Shown in pieces: positions 18,650 to 26,561 of a stretch of DNA of 64,000 nt (its first letter is position 1; each line of letters begins with the position of its first letter). This stretch comes from Sphingomonas sp. Y38-1Y (GTDB lineage Bacteria > Pseudomonadota > Alphaproteobacteria > Sphingomonadales > Sphingomonadaceae): NCBI RefSeq assembly GCF_032391395.1, contig NZ_CP135916.1, positions 186,001-250,000 on the forward strand, read 5' to 3'. The notes under the pieces were generated by a model. It did no database searches and was not told where the DNA came from. It was given only the letters and a program-made list of their open reading frames with translations. The translations under genes were made by a program, and so were the position numbers.

Positions 18650-18664
18650 TGAAAGCGTTTGCAA
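18650..18664. promoter_or_regulatory. Third LacI-type site, between divergent esterase and MmgE/PrpD genes
   Basis: TGAAAGCGTTTGCA (18650-18663) matches the motif before the P450 gene at all but one base. On the minus strand it contains a TTGCAA -35 candidate (18664-18659) for the esterase gene, with only a weak -10 (TATGGC at 18640-18635). A near match in the other orientation (18580-18592) lies inside the esterase signal-peptide codons. Confidence 0.5.
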
Positions 18665-18666
18665 CA

Positions 18667-20034
18667 ATGTTTTGCCTCGAAACCATTTCGGCCGATATCG
18701 CCCAACATTTCGCGCGGACGACCTTTGCCGAGCTGCCCGCAACGACCGTCCATGCGACCCGCCGCGCGCTGCTCGACGCGGTCGGGGTGATGCTCGCGGC
18801 AACGGGGCTGGCGGAGGATGTCGCGCCTTATCAGGCGCATGCGGCGGAGACACCGGGACCGTGCCGGCTGCTCGGCAGCGGCGCGCGGACGAGCCCGGCG
18901 ATGGCGGCGCTCGCCAACGGCTCGCTCGCGCATGCGCTCGATTTCGGCGACACCTTCGATGCGGGGCCGGCGCACCCCAATGCCGCGACAGTGCCGGCGC
19001 TGCTCGCGCTGGCCGACGCCGATCCGGCGATCACGACGGGCGAGCTGCTGACCGCGATGGCGCTGGGCGCCGACCTTGCCTGTCGCCTGTCGATCGCGGC
19101 GCCGCGCCCCTATGAGGCAGGCGGCTGGTATCCGCCGCCATTGGTCAACACGATCGCCGCCGCGGCCGCCTGTGCCAAGCTGCTCGGCTTGACGGCCGAC
19201 GGCATCCGCGATGCGATGGGGCTCGCCCTCCTCCAGGCGAGCTTTCCCGCCGAGATCAAGCTCGACCCCACCTCTCCCCTGCGCGGCGTGCGCGAGGGGT
19301 TCGCGGCGCGCGCGGCGGTGGAGGCGGCTTTGCTCGCCCGCGCCGGTGCCCGCGCCTTTGCGCAGCCGCTGGAGGGGGCGGGCGGCTTCTTCGCCGTCTA
19401 TGCCGGCGGGCCGCCTACGCCCGCCTTGTGGGACGGAATGGGCGAGACCTGGCTGGGCGAGCGCGTCAGCTTCAAGCCCTGGCCCGCCTGTCGCGGCACG
19501 CACCCCTATATCGAGGCGGCACTGGCGCTGCGGGATCGCGTCGATCCTGCCGCCATCACGTCGATCGAGGCCGAGACCGGCCCGATCCAGGCGATGCTGA
19601 TCCGCCCCGGCAAGGCGCGCCCGCAAAGCGCGATCGATGCGCGGTTCAGCATCCCCTACACCGTCGCGCGCGCACTGATCGACGGGCAGGTCGACCTCGA
19701 CAGCTTCACACCCGCACGACGCCAGGAGGCGCAGGTCCTGGCACTCACCGACCGCGTGATCGAGCGCGCCAATCCCGCCTGGACGCGCGCCGAGGCGGCG
19801 AGCGGGTCGCTGACGATCGTCCTGAACGACGGCACGCGCCACCACCATGCGGTCACCACCCCGATGGGCAGCCCCGAGCGGCCGATCGACGATGCCGCGC
19901 TGACGGCGAAGTTCGTCGCTTGTGCCAGCCACGCTGCCCGAGCGATCGACGGCGACGTGGCCGAAGCGCTCGCCGGGCGCCTTCTGGGCGGCGACCCGGC
20001 CGTCCCTGCGGCTTCGCTGCTAAGCCTCGACTGA
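18667..20034 (+). CDS. MmgE/PrpD family protein
   Basis: A 455-residue protein of the MmgE/PrpD fold, which includes 2-methylcitrate dehydratase and cis-aconitate decarboxylase. Family sequence is clear from the N-terminal helical domain (TVHATRRALLDAVGVMLAATG) through ANGSLAHALDFGDTFD and HPNAATVPALLALAD to the C-terminal FKPWPACRGTHPYIEAALALRD. No signal peptide is present, so it is cytoplasmic. No other methylcitrate-cycle gene is nearby, so propionate use is unlikely and a lyase or dehydratase step on the locus's own substrate is more likely. The start is uncertain: ATG 18667 has a poor ribosome site, and GTG 18649 in the operator is an alternative. Its end overlaps the convergent MFS gene by 15 bases. 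Confidence 0.85.
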   Translation: MFCLETISADIAQHFARTTFAELPATTVHATRRALLDAVGVMLAATGLAEDVAPYQAHAAETPGPCRLLGSGARTSPAMAALANGSLAHALDFGDTFDAGPAHPNAATVPALLALADADPAITTGELLTAMALGADLACRLSIAAPRPYEAGGWYPPPLVNTIAAAAACAKLLGLTADGIRDAMGLALLQASFPAEIKLDPTSPLRGVREGFAARAAVEAALLARAGARAFAQPLEGAGGFFAVYAGGPPTPALWDGMGETWLGERVSFKPWPACRGTHPYIEAALALRDRVDPAAITSIEAETGPIQAMLIRPGKARPQSAIDARFSIPYTVARALIDGQVDLDSFTPARRQEAQVLALTDRVIERANPAWTRAEAASGSLTIVLNDGTRHHHAVTTPMGSPERPIDDAALTAKFVACASHAARAIDGDVAEALAGRLLGGDPAVPAASLLSLD

Positions 20035-21294
20035 GGCGTCCGCGCGCGCGGCGATCAGCAGGCAGAGCGCCGATGCGATCGCGGCGGGAACGCAGATGCC
20101 GGCAAACGCACTCGCCAGCATCGCCTCGCCCCCCAGCGCGCGGCTGAGCAGCGCGACGATAGCGGGCGCGCCCGCGGCGCCGAACACCGCAGCGGCAAAG
20201 GTGTTGACGCCCAGCGCCAGCCCGCGGATCTCGTTGGGGATCACCATCGTCACCGCGATCACGCCGATCGTCGCCACCACCGCCCCGGCAAAGATGTGGA
20301 GCGCGAGCAGCGCGCCGAAGCCCGTCAGCGGCCCGACCAGCGGAAACAGCGATGCCGGCGCGACCGCCAGCGCCATCACTGCCGCGGGGATCAGCACCCC
20401 GCCCCGGCCGCTCCGCCGTCTCCCGAGCTCCGCCAGCCAGCCGCCGGCCAGCGCCCCGGCGATGCCGCCCGCCAGCAGGATCGCACCCAGCCAGCCGGCA
20501 AACGCGCCGGGCGTCAGGCCGCGGCGAATGAGCAGCGGGCTCGACCAGATCGACGCGGCCTGGATCGTCACCTGCGCGAACAAGAGGCCGAGCAGCAGCG
20601 GCACGAGGAACCGGCGATACGCCCAGAGCTCGCCCGCCGCAGCGCGCAGGTCGGGCGCCAGTTCGCGCCGCTCCTGGCGCGCGGGCTCACGCACCAGCGC
20701 CAGCAGCGCGAGCAGGATCGCGCCGATCACCGCGGCGGCGAAATAGAGGACGCGCCACGGCGCCGTGGCGATCTCCCCCGCCGCCGCCATCCGCGTCAGC
20801 ATGTCGAAGGCGAGCCCGCCCGCGAGCACGCCGCACCCCTGCCCCAGCGCCTGGCCGACGACGAGCAGGCTGGTCGACACCGACCGCCGCTCCGGCGGGT
20901 AAAGGTCCGCCGCCATCGAGAAGGCCGCGGGCACGACGAGCGCGGCGACGAGGCCGAGCAGCATCCTGCCGACGATCAGCATCGGAAAGTCGCGCGCCGC
21001 GCCGATGGCGACCAGCGCGGCGGCCCAGGCGACGAGCCCGAAGCCGAGCAGCCGCCGCCGCGAACTGCGGTCGATCAGCCGCCCAGCAGGCAGCGACGCG
21101 AAGCCGAGCGCGAGGCCATAGGCGGTGCCCTGAAGCAACGCGACCTGAAGATCGCTGAGGCCCAGGTCGCGCTTCATCGGCTCCGACAGGAGCGCGGTCA
21201 GCGTGATGTCGGTGGTGAGAACGAAGCCGAGGAGCGAGAGGAACAGGATGCCGCCGAGTGCGCGCCCGGGGCTGGGATAGCCCGCCGTCGTCAT
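20020..21294 (-). CDS. MFS transporter
   Basis: A 424-residue major facilitator with about 12 helices. Loop 2-3 carries the MFS pattern (LGFASLPAGRLIDRSSRRRLL), and a long charged central loop (LVREPARQERRELAPDLRAAAGE) separates two six-helix halves. It is most like the sugar-acid/anion or drug carriers of sphingomonad catabolic loci. ATG 21294 overlaps the preceding gene's stop by ATGA; the open frame upstream runs through that gene. It is the last of nine coupled genes in the D-peptide operon and may export or import an end product. Substrate not readable. Confidence 0.85.
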   Translation of the reverse strand: MTTAGYPSPGRALGGILFLSLLGFVLTTDITLTALLSEPMKRDLGLSDLQVALLQGTAYGLALGFASLPAGRLIDRSSRRRLLGFGLVAWAAALVAIGAARDFPMLIVGRMLLGLVAALVVPAAFSMAADLYPPERRSVSTSLLVVGQALGQGCGVLAGGLAFDMLTRMAAAGEIATAPWRVLYFAAAVIGAILLALLALVREPARQERRELAPDLRAAAGELWAYRRFLVPLLLGLLFAQVTIQAASIWSSPLLIRRGLTPGAFAGWLGAILLAGGIAGALAGGWLAELGRRRSGRGGVLIPAAVMALAVAPASLFPLVGPLTGFGALLALHIFAGAVVATIGVIAVTMVIPNEIRGLALGVNTFAAAVFGAAGAPAIVALLSRALGGEAMLASAFAGICVPAAIASALCLLIAARADASVEA

Positions 21295-22841
21295 CCCGCC
21301 GCCCGAGCGAAACGCAGGCGGTGGGTGCGGCCGGTGGTGACGCGCAGCCCCTTGCCATCGACCTCGACCAGCAGCGCGAGCGACAGCGTGCCCGCCGCGC
21401 GGGCCTCCCACAGATCCGAGCCGATCGCGCGAAGACGGTAGTCCATCGCGCCCAGCGGTCCGGCGAGGCGCAGCGTGGCGTCCTCTTCACTGCGCTCGAC
21501 GCTGACGCTCATCTCGGCCGATGCGTTGACGAAGCGGCCCGTGATTGCGGCCCAGTCGGGCTCGGCGGGCGCGTCGACCCGCACCAATCGCTCGCTCGCG
21601 CCATATTCGGCGAGCGTCAGCGCGCCGCCGCCTGACTCGGGCGTCACGCGCATGTCGGTAGGGACCAACGGCACGCTTAGTCGCCCGTCGGCATCGCGGC
21701 GCGCGGGGAGCGTCATGCCGTCGATGCGGATCGCCTGTTTGTCGTCCACCGCCTCCAGCGCGATCCGCCGGCCGCTTTCCCGCGAATAATAGATGCCGGT
21801 GACGACCTCGGCCGGATGGTCGGCCTCGACCGGGGGCAGGTCGGGGATGCAGCGGTCGATGATGTCGTCGACGAGGCGGTGAAGGTCGAGCCCGCCGATC
21901 CCGTTGCTCATGACGATGATGTCGAGCTCGTGATCAAGCACCTTCATCATCTGGCACGATCCACCCACCACCGCGCCGGCATGGTGCAGCGTCGTCAGCC
22001 CGCGCCGCGTGTCGGTCGTCAGCGCGAGGCCATAGCCATGCGTCGTGACGGGCGTCCGCATCGTCGCCCAGGTCTCGGCCGAACCGACGCGCGGCGCGCT
22101 CATGTGCGCCAGCCAGCGGAGCATGTCGTCGACGGTCGAGACGATGCCCCCCTCGCCGCCGATCGGCACGCCGAACACGCCGCGCCGCCACCCGCCGCCG
22201 GGCACGGGAACGTGGAGCGTGGCGCTGTTGGGGACGAGATCGGTGTCGAGTGCGCGCAGCAGCGTGTCGTTCATGCCGATCGGCGCGAAGATGCGCTCGC
22301 GCAGCAGGTCGGCGAACGCCGTGCCGCTCACCCGCGCGGCGATCTCCGCGAGCAGGACATAGCCGCCATTATTGTAGCTCCACGTCGCGCCGGGCTCGAA
22401 ATTGACGTCGTCCAGCGCGGCGAGCAGGCGGAACTGATAATCGGGCTCGGCCGCCACGCCGGGGCCGGCGGCGTGAAGGATGAGGTCGAGGCTGTCGCGC
22501 ATCCCGCTGGTGTGCGCCATCAGCTGGCGGATGGTGATGCGGTCGGCCCAGCCGGGCAGCTCGGGCAGGTGGCGGCGCGGCGTGTCGTCGATCGACAGCC
22601 GTCCTTCTTCCGCCAGCAGCATGACCGCGAGCACGGTGAAATGCTTGCTGGTCGACCCGATCCGCATCCGGATCGTGGGCGAAAGCGCCACGGGCAGCTC
22701 GACGCTCGCCAAGCCGACGCCGCGGCGATAGGCGGGCCGACCACGATGCGCGACGCCGACGGCGAAGCCGGGCGCGTCGGTGCGGTCATAGGGCCTGAGC
22801 AGCGCGTCGAGCGCGGCGGTGTCGATGGTGATGTCGGTCAT
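21291..22841 (-). CDS. S12-family serine hydrolase, D-aminopeptidase-like
   Basis: A 516-residue SxxK hydrolase without a signal peptide. The nucleophile motif is Ser63-Thr-Ser-Lys66 (IGSTSKHFTV), the tyrosine motif is Tyr156-Asn-Asn, and a histidine motif is in LHHAGAVVGG. Spacing and total length closely fit D-aminopeptidase DAP of Ochrobactrum (about 520 residues; Ser62, Lys65, Tyr153), which also has two C-terminal beta-barrel-like domains, here about 340-516. DAP removes N-terminal D-residues from peptides, which fits the surrounding dipeptidase and D-glutamate genes. A beta-lactamase or esterase role remains possible. It overlaps both neighbours by ATGA. Confidence 0.82.
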   Translation of the reverse strand: MTDITIDTAALDALLRPYDRTDAPGFAVGVAHRGRPAYRRGVGLASVELPVALSPTIRMRIGSTSKHFTVLAVMLLAEEGRLSIDDTPRRHLPELPGWADRITIRQLMAHTSGMRDSLDLILHAAGPGVAAEPDYQFRLLAALDDVNFEPGATWSYNNGGYVLLAEIAARVSGTAFADLLRERIFAPIGMNDTLLRALDTDLVPNSATLHVPVPGGGWRRGVFGVPIGGEGGIVSTVDDMLRWLAHMSAPRVGSAETWATMRTPVTTHGYGLALTTDTRRGLTTLHHAGAVVGGSCQMMKVLDHELDIIVMSNGIGGLDLHRLVDDIIDRCIPDLPPVEADHPAEVVTGIYYSRESGRRIALEAVDDKQAIRIDGMTLPARRDADGRLSVPLVPTDMRVTPESGGGALTLAEYGASERLVRVDAPAEPDWAAITGRFVNASAEMSVSVERSEEDATLRLAGPLGAMDYRLRAIGSDLWEARAAGTLSLALLVEVDGKGLRVTTGRTHRLRFARAAG

Positions 22842-23959
22842 GCTTGCTCCTTGCCCGCCGCGCGCGCCGCCTCGACCACGCGGAGCAGATTGCCGCTCCA
22901 CAGCTTTTCGAGATCGGCTTCGGTCAGGCCGCGCGCTGCCAGCCGGTCGGTGACCGCGGGCAGCACCGTGATGTCGTCCATGCCGGGAAAGCCGCCACCG
23001 CCGTCCCAGTCCGCACCGATGCCGACATGGTCGATCCCCGCGACGTCGATGACGTGCGCCAACCCCTCGACAAAGCGGTCGAGGGTTGCAGTCCACATCG
23101 GCTCGGCCGCGTCCAGCGCGATCCAGTCGCGCGCGAGCGCCGCCTGCGCCGCGGGGTCGAGATCGTAGATGCGGCCGTGCAGTCCGAACAGGCGCGCACG
23201 ATCGGCGGTCATCCGCATCTCGGACAGGAAGATCGTCGCTAAGCAGACGACGCCGCCCTGCGCCGCGAGCGCGCGCAAGCGGCCATCGTCGATGTTGCGC
23301 GGATGGTCGTGGACCGTGCGCGATCCCGAATGCGACAGTGCGATCGGCGCGGCGGACTCGGCGATCAGCTGGTCGAACACGCTGTCGGCGGCGTGGCTGG
23401 CGTCGACGACGATGCCGAGTTCGTTGGCGGCGCGCAGCCAGTCGCGGCCGGCGGGGCTCAGGCCGTGCCACATCGCCGCGTCGGTCGAAGAGTCGGCGAG
23501 CTGATTGGTGCGCGCATGCACCGGCCCTGCCATCCGCACGCCGCGCGCGTGGAACTCGGCGAGGTGACCGGCGGGGTCGTCGCCCATGAAGTAGCTGTTC
23601 TCGATGCTCTTGAAGACGACGCATCGTCCCTCGGCGTGCAGACGCCGCGCATCGTCGGCGGTCAGCGCCAGGCCGATGCGATCGGGATAGGCGGCGAGCA
23701 TCCTGTCGATCTGATCCGACCGCCGCCACGCCGCCGCCAGCGCGGTCGCATAGCCGGCGGCGTCGAGCGCGCCCTGCTCGGTATAGGTGACGAAGAACCC
23801 GCCGGTGAGATTGCCGTCCTCCATCCGCGGCAGGTCGACCTGCGCGACATCGTCGGCGAGCGCGTGGCGATCGCCGAACCGCCATCCGGCGCGCCCGAAA
23901 TGGACGGGAACGTCGAGATGCGCGTCGAGCGTCAGCAGGCGGCGGTGCAGGTCGTTCAT
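22838..23959 (-). CDS. Membrane dipeptidase family (M19) zinc dipeptidase
   Basis: A 373-residue metallopeptidase of the renal dipeptidase family, which hydrolyses dipeptides and accepts D-residues at the C-terminal position. All metal ligands are visible: His14 and Asp16 (LDAHLDV), bridging Glu119 (FKSIENSYF), His188 (VDASHAADS) and His209 (IALSHSGSR), followed by GIGADWDGGGG and the closing WSGNLLRVV. The first motif is DAHLD rather than the usual DGHND. No signal peptide is present, so it should act in the cytoplasm after import by the POT carrier of the same operon. Both ends overlap neighbours by ATGA. Confidence 0.92.
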   Translation of the reverse strand: MNDLHRRLLTLDAHLDVPVHFGRAGWRFGDRHALADDVAQVDLPRMEDGNLTGGFFVTYTEQGALDAAGYATALAAAWRRSDQIDRMLAAYPDRIGLALTADDARRLHAEGRCVVFKSIENSYFMGDDPAGHLAEFHARGVRMAGPVHARTNQLADSSTDAAMWHGLSPAGRDWLRAANELGIVVDASHAADSVFDQLIAESAAPIALSHSGSRTVHDHPRNIDDGRLRALAAQGGVVCLATIFLSEMRMTADRARLFGLHGRIYDLDPAAQAALARDWIALDAAEPMWTATLDRFVEGLAHVIDVAGIDHVGIGADWDGGGGFPGMDDITVLPAVTDRLAARGLTEADLEKLWSGNLLRVVEAARAAGKEQA

Positions 23960-25524
23960 TTCGCCGCCTTGGGCGTGAAGAGAAGATCCTGATAGTCCCA
24001 GCTGAAATCGGCGATCGGCGACAGGGGCTTCATCGTCACCCGATCGACCTTGCCCTCCGCATCCAGCGCGAAGGTGACGATCGCGGGCTCGATCGCCGGA
24101 TCGTCGAAGCGGGTGACGAAGCTGTCATAGCCATGATGCTCCAGCCGCCCCGCCATGCGCGGCGTCGATCGAAAGTCGATGGTGAGCCCAGCCGAACCCG
24201 CGCCTATGACGATGTCGCCATACCAGGGATCTGCATAGGTGCCGGCATAGCGCGGCAACGGCAGCGACGGGCCGGCCTTGGCCGTCGCCGCGGGCTTGGC
24301 ATCGGCCAGGGCCTTCAGCGCGTCGGCGATGCCCTGCTGCTTGTAGGCGCGCCATTTCGCCGGCCAGTCGCCGCGCGGCAGGCCGAGATAATGGTCGAGC
24401 AACTCGTGCATCAGTCCGCGGACCAGCTCGCCGTCCTCGCTGTTGATGAGGATCGCGAAGCCGATGTCGCGGCCGGGTACCAGCACCACCGCCGCCTTGA
24501 ACCCGAACACCGCGCCGCCGTGCCAGACGATCTGCGTGCCGCGATACTCCTCGACGTCCCAGCCGAGCGCGTAGAGCGAGGTCGCGGGCTGCACCGGTGC
24601 GAGCGCGGGCGGCAGCGGATCGACCGGCTGGATCACGTGCGGGCGCCAGAGCTCGGCATGCGCCGCCTCGCTCCACAAGCGCTGGCCGTTGGGCATCGCG
24701 CCATGGGCAAGCTGGATCGACAGCCAGCGGGCGAGGTCGTTGGCGCTCGACGCCATGCCGCCGGCGGGCGCGGCGCTGCGCGCGAGTTCGTCGCGCTCGT
24801 CGAGCAGCAGCTGCGTTCCCGCCCCGCGCAGCCCGCCGTCCAGCCGCGCGTGCGGCATCGCGCGATTGGCAGCGGCGAAGCGCGGCGCGGCGTCGGTCGT
24901 CGTCGCCGCCATCCCCGCGGGTGCGAGCAGAAGGCGCGCGACATAATCCTCCCAGCGCTCGCCCGTCACTTCCTCGATCAGCTGGCCAGCGACCATGTAG
25001 AGGACGTTGTCATAGGCATAGCCGCTGCGGAAACTGGTCTTGGGCTTGAGGAAGCGTAGCCGCCGCACCGCCTCCGCGCGCGACAGGTTGCTGCGCGGCA
25101 CGAACAGGAGGTCGCCTTGCCCCAGGCCGAGGCCGCTCCGGTGGACGAGGAGGTCGCGGACGGTGATCTCGCGCGTGACCCACGGGTCGTACATGCGGAA
25201 CCAGGGGAGGTGGTCGATAACCGGATCGTCCCAGCCGATCTTTCCCGCATCGACCAATGTCGCCAGCGCGGCGGTGGTGAACGCCTTGCCGGTGGAGCCC
25301 GTCGCGAACAGCGTGTCGGCGTCGACGGGCTCGGCGCCGCCCAGCCGCCGGGTACCCCAGCCGCGGCTGAGCGTCGTGCGTCCCTTCTCGACGATCGCAA
25401 TGGCGATGCCGGGCACCCCCGCCTCGCGCCGCAGCGTCTCGACCCGCGCCGCGAAGCCGCGCGGCGGCTCGGCGGCGGCGGGTACGGCGACCAGCAGCGC
25501 GACAAGGGCAATCAGCCGCTTCAC
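23956..25524 (-). CDS. Secreted beta-lactamase-family serine hydrolase with C-terminal DUF3471-like domain
   Basis: A 522-residue SxxK hydrolase with a signal peptide (KRLIALVALLVAVPAAA), so it acts in the periplasm. Motifs are Ser77-Thr-Gly-Lys80 and the YDN in SGYAYDNVLYMV. Residues about 420-520 form a separate beta domain (YAGTYADPWYGDIVIG, then TMKPLSPIADFSWDYQDL) as in DUF3471-type C-terminal domains. The start is GTG 25524, overlapping the DUF1611 stop by GTGA. A paralogue with the same architecture lies at 60184-61788. Likely roles are a DD-peptidase, D-amino-acid amidase or esterase; peptide trimming before import fits the operon. Confidence 0.85.
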   Translation of the reverse strand: MKRLIALVALLVAVPAAAEPPRGFAARVETLRREAGVPGIAIAIVEKGRTTLSRGWGTRRLGGAEPVDADTLFATGSTGKAFTTAALATLVDAGKIGWDDPVIDHLPWFRMYDPWVTREITVRDLLVHRSGLGLGQGDLLFVPRSNLSRAEAVRRLRFLKPKTSFRSGYAYDNVLYMVAGQLIEEVTGERWEDYVARLLLAPAGMAATTTDAAPRFAAANRAMPHARLDGGLRGAGTQLLLDERDELARSAAPAGGMASSANDLARWLSIQLAHGAMPNGQRLWSEAAHAELWRPHVIQPVDPLPPALAPVQPATSLYALGWDVEEYRGTQIVWHGGAVFGFKAAVVLVPGRDIGFAILINSEDGELVRGLMHELLDHYLGLPRGDWPAKWRAYKQQGIADALKALADAKPAATAKAGPSLPLPRYAGTYADPWYGDIVIGAGSAGLTIDFRSTPRMAGRLEHHGYDSFVTRFDDPAIEPAIVTFALDAEGKVDRVTMKPLSPIADFSWDYQDLLFTPKAAK

Positions 25525-26561
25525 CGGGCGCAGGCGTCCAGCAGCCGATCGAACGGCGCACCGCCGCGGATCGGGTCGGCGGCGGGCAGGCCGGTGCGCG
25601 CCGCAACCGTCTCGATCGCCTCGGCCGCAGCGGCATCATCGAGCCCGGCGGTGTTGAGGCTGATCCCGGCGCAGCAGATCGCCGGGTTGGTGACGCGGCC
25701 GAGCGCGATCGTCTGGGCGATCACGTCTTCGACCGACGGGACCGGCTGGCCCGGGTGACCGAGGATCTCGCTGCGGCCGGGGGCGTGACAGACGACAAAC
25801 GCGTCGGGCTGGCTGCCCTGGAGCAGCCCTAGCGACACCGCGCCATAGGCGGGGTGGAACAGCGATCCCTGCCCCTCGATCACGTCGACATGGTCGGGGG
25901 CGGCATCGGGACTGAGGCATTCGGCGGCGCCGGCGATGAAGTCGGCGACCACGGCATCGATTGGAATGCCGCTGCCGGCGATCATGATCCCCGTCTGCCC
26001 GCTCGCGCGGAAGGTCGCGTCGATCCCGCGTGCCGACAGCCCGCGCGCGATCGACAGCGCGGTGTATTTCTTACCCAGCGCGCAATCGGTGCCGACGGTC
26101 AGGATGCGCTTGCCCGTCCGCTTGCGCCCGCTCGCGACGGGCAGATCGGTGGGCGGCACGCGCACGTCGATCAGCCGCCGACCGTGCTCCGCGGCGAGTT
26201 CGGCAAGCCCCGGCAGATCGGCGAGCCTGGAGTGCATCCCCGACACGAGGTCGAGGCCGCTGCGCAGAGCCTCCTGAAGCACCGCGACCCACGCATCGGG
26301 GATCACGCCGCCGCGATTGGCGATGCCGATGACGAGGCCGCGCGCGCCCAGCGCCGCCGCCTCGCCGACGCCCACGCGCGGCAGGCCGGTGGTCACCGTC
26401 GCCTGCGGCAGCGCCACTTCGCCGACGCAGCGCTCGGGCGCCCAGTCGCGCAGGCCGAACGCGGTCTTGGCATAGCCGGGCTCGGTCACGTCACCCAGGA
26501 AGACGAGATAACGCGGCGGCAGCGACAGGCCCGGCGGCGCCGCCGATGGGGCGCTCGCCAT
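25521..26561 (-). CDS. dgcN: DUF1611 protein, DgcN-type D-glutamate N-acetyltransferase
   Basis: A 346-residue member of DUF1611. It has an N-terminal Rossmann-like part (about 1-140) and a P-loop-like C-terminal part with ILTVGTDCALGKKYTALSIA, a GQTGIMIAGSG segment and DVIEGQGSLFHPAYGAVSLG. DUF1611 proteins called DgcN acetylate D-glutamate, and the partner DgcA, an enolase-superfamily protein, converts N-acetyl-D-glutamate to the L form. A DgcA-like gene lies in the same operon (30185-31171), which supports the assignment. DUF1611 also includes proteins of unknown function, so the substrate should be treated as probable. ATG 26561 overlaps the receptor stop by one base. Confidence 0.8.
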   Translation of the reverse strand: MASAPSAAPPGLSLPPRYLVFLGDVTEPGYAKTAFGLRDWAPERCVGEVALPQATVTTGLPRVGVGEAAALGARGLVIGIANRGGVIPDAWVAVLQEALRSGLDLVSGMHSRLADLPGLAELAAEHGRRLIDVRVPPTDLPVASGRKRTGKRILTVGTDCALGKKYTALSIARGLSARGIDATFRASGQTGIMIAGSGIPIDAVVADFIAGAAECLSPDAAPDHVDVIEGQGSLFHPAYGAVSLGLLQGSQPDAFVVCHAPGRSEILGHPGQPVPSVEDVIAQTIALGRVTNPAICCAGISLNTAGLDDAAAAEAIETVAARTGLPAADPIRGGAPFDRLLDACAR

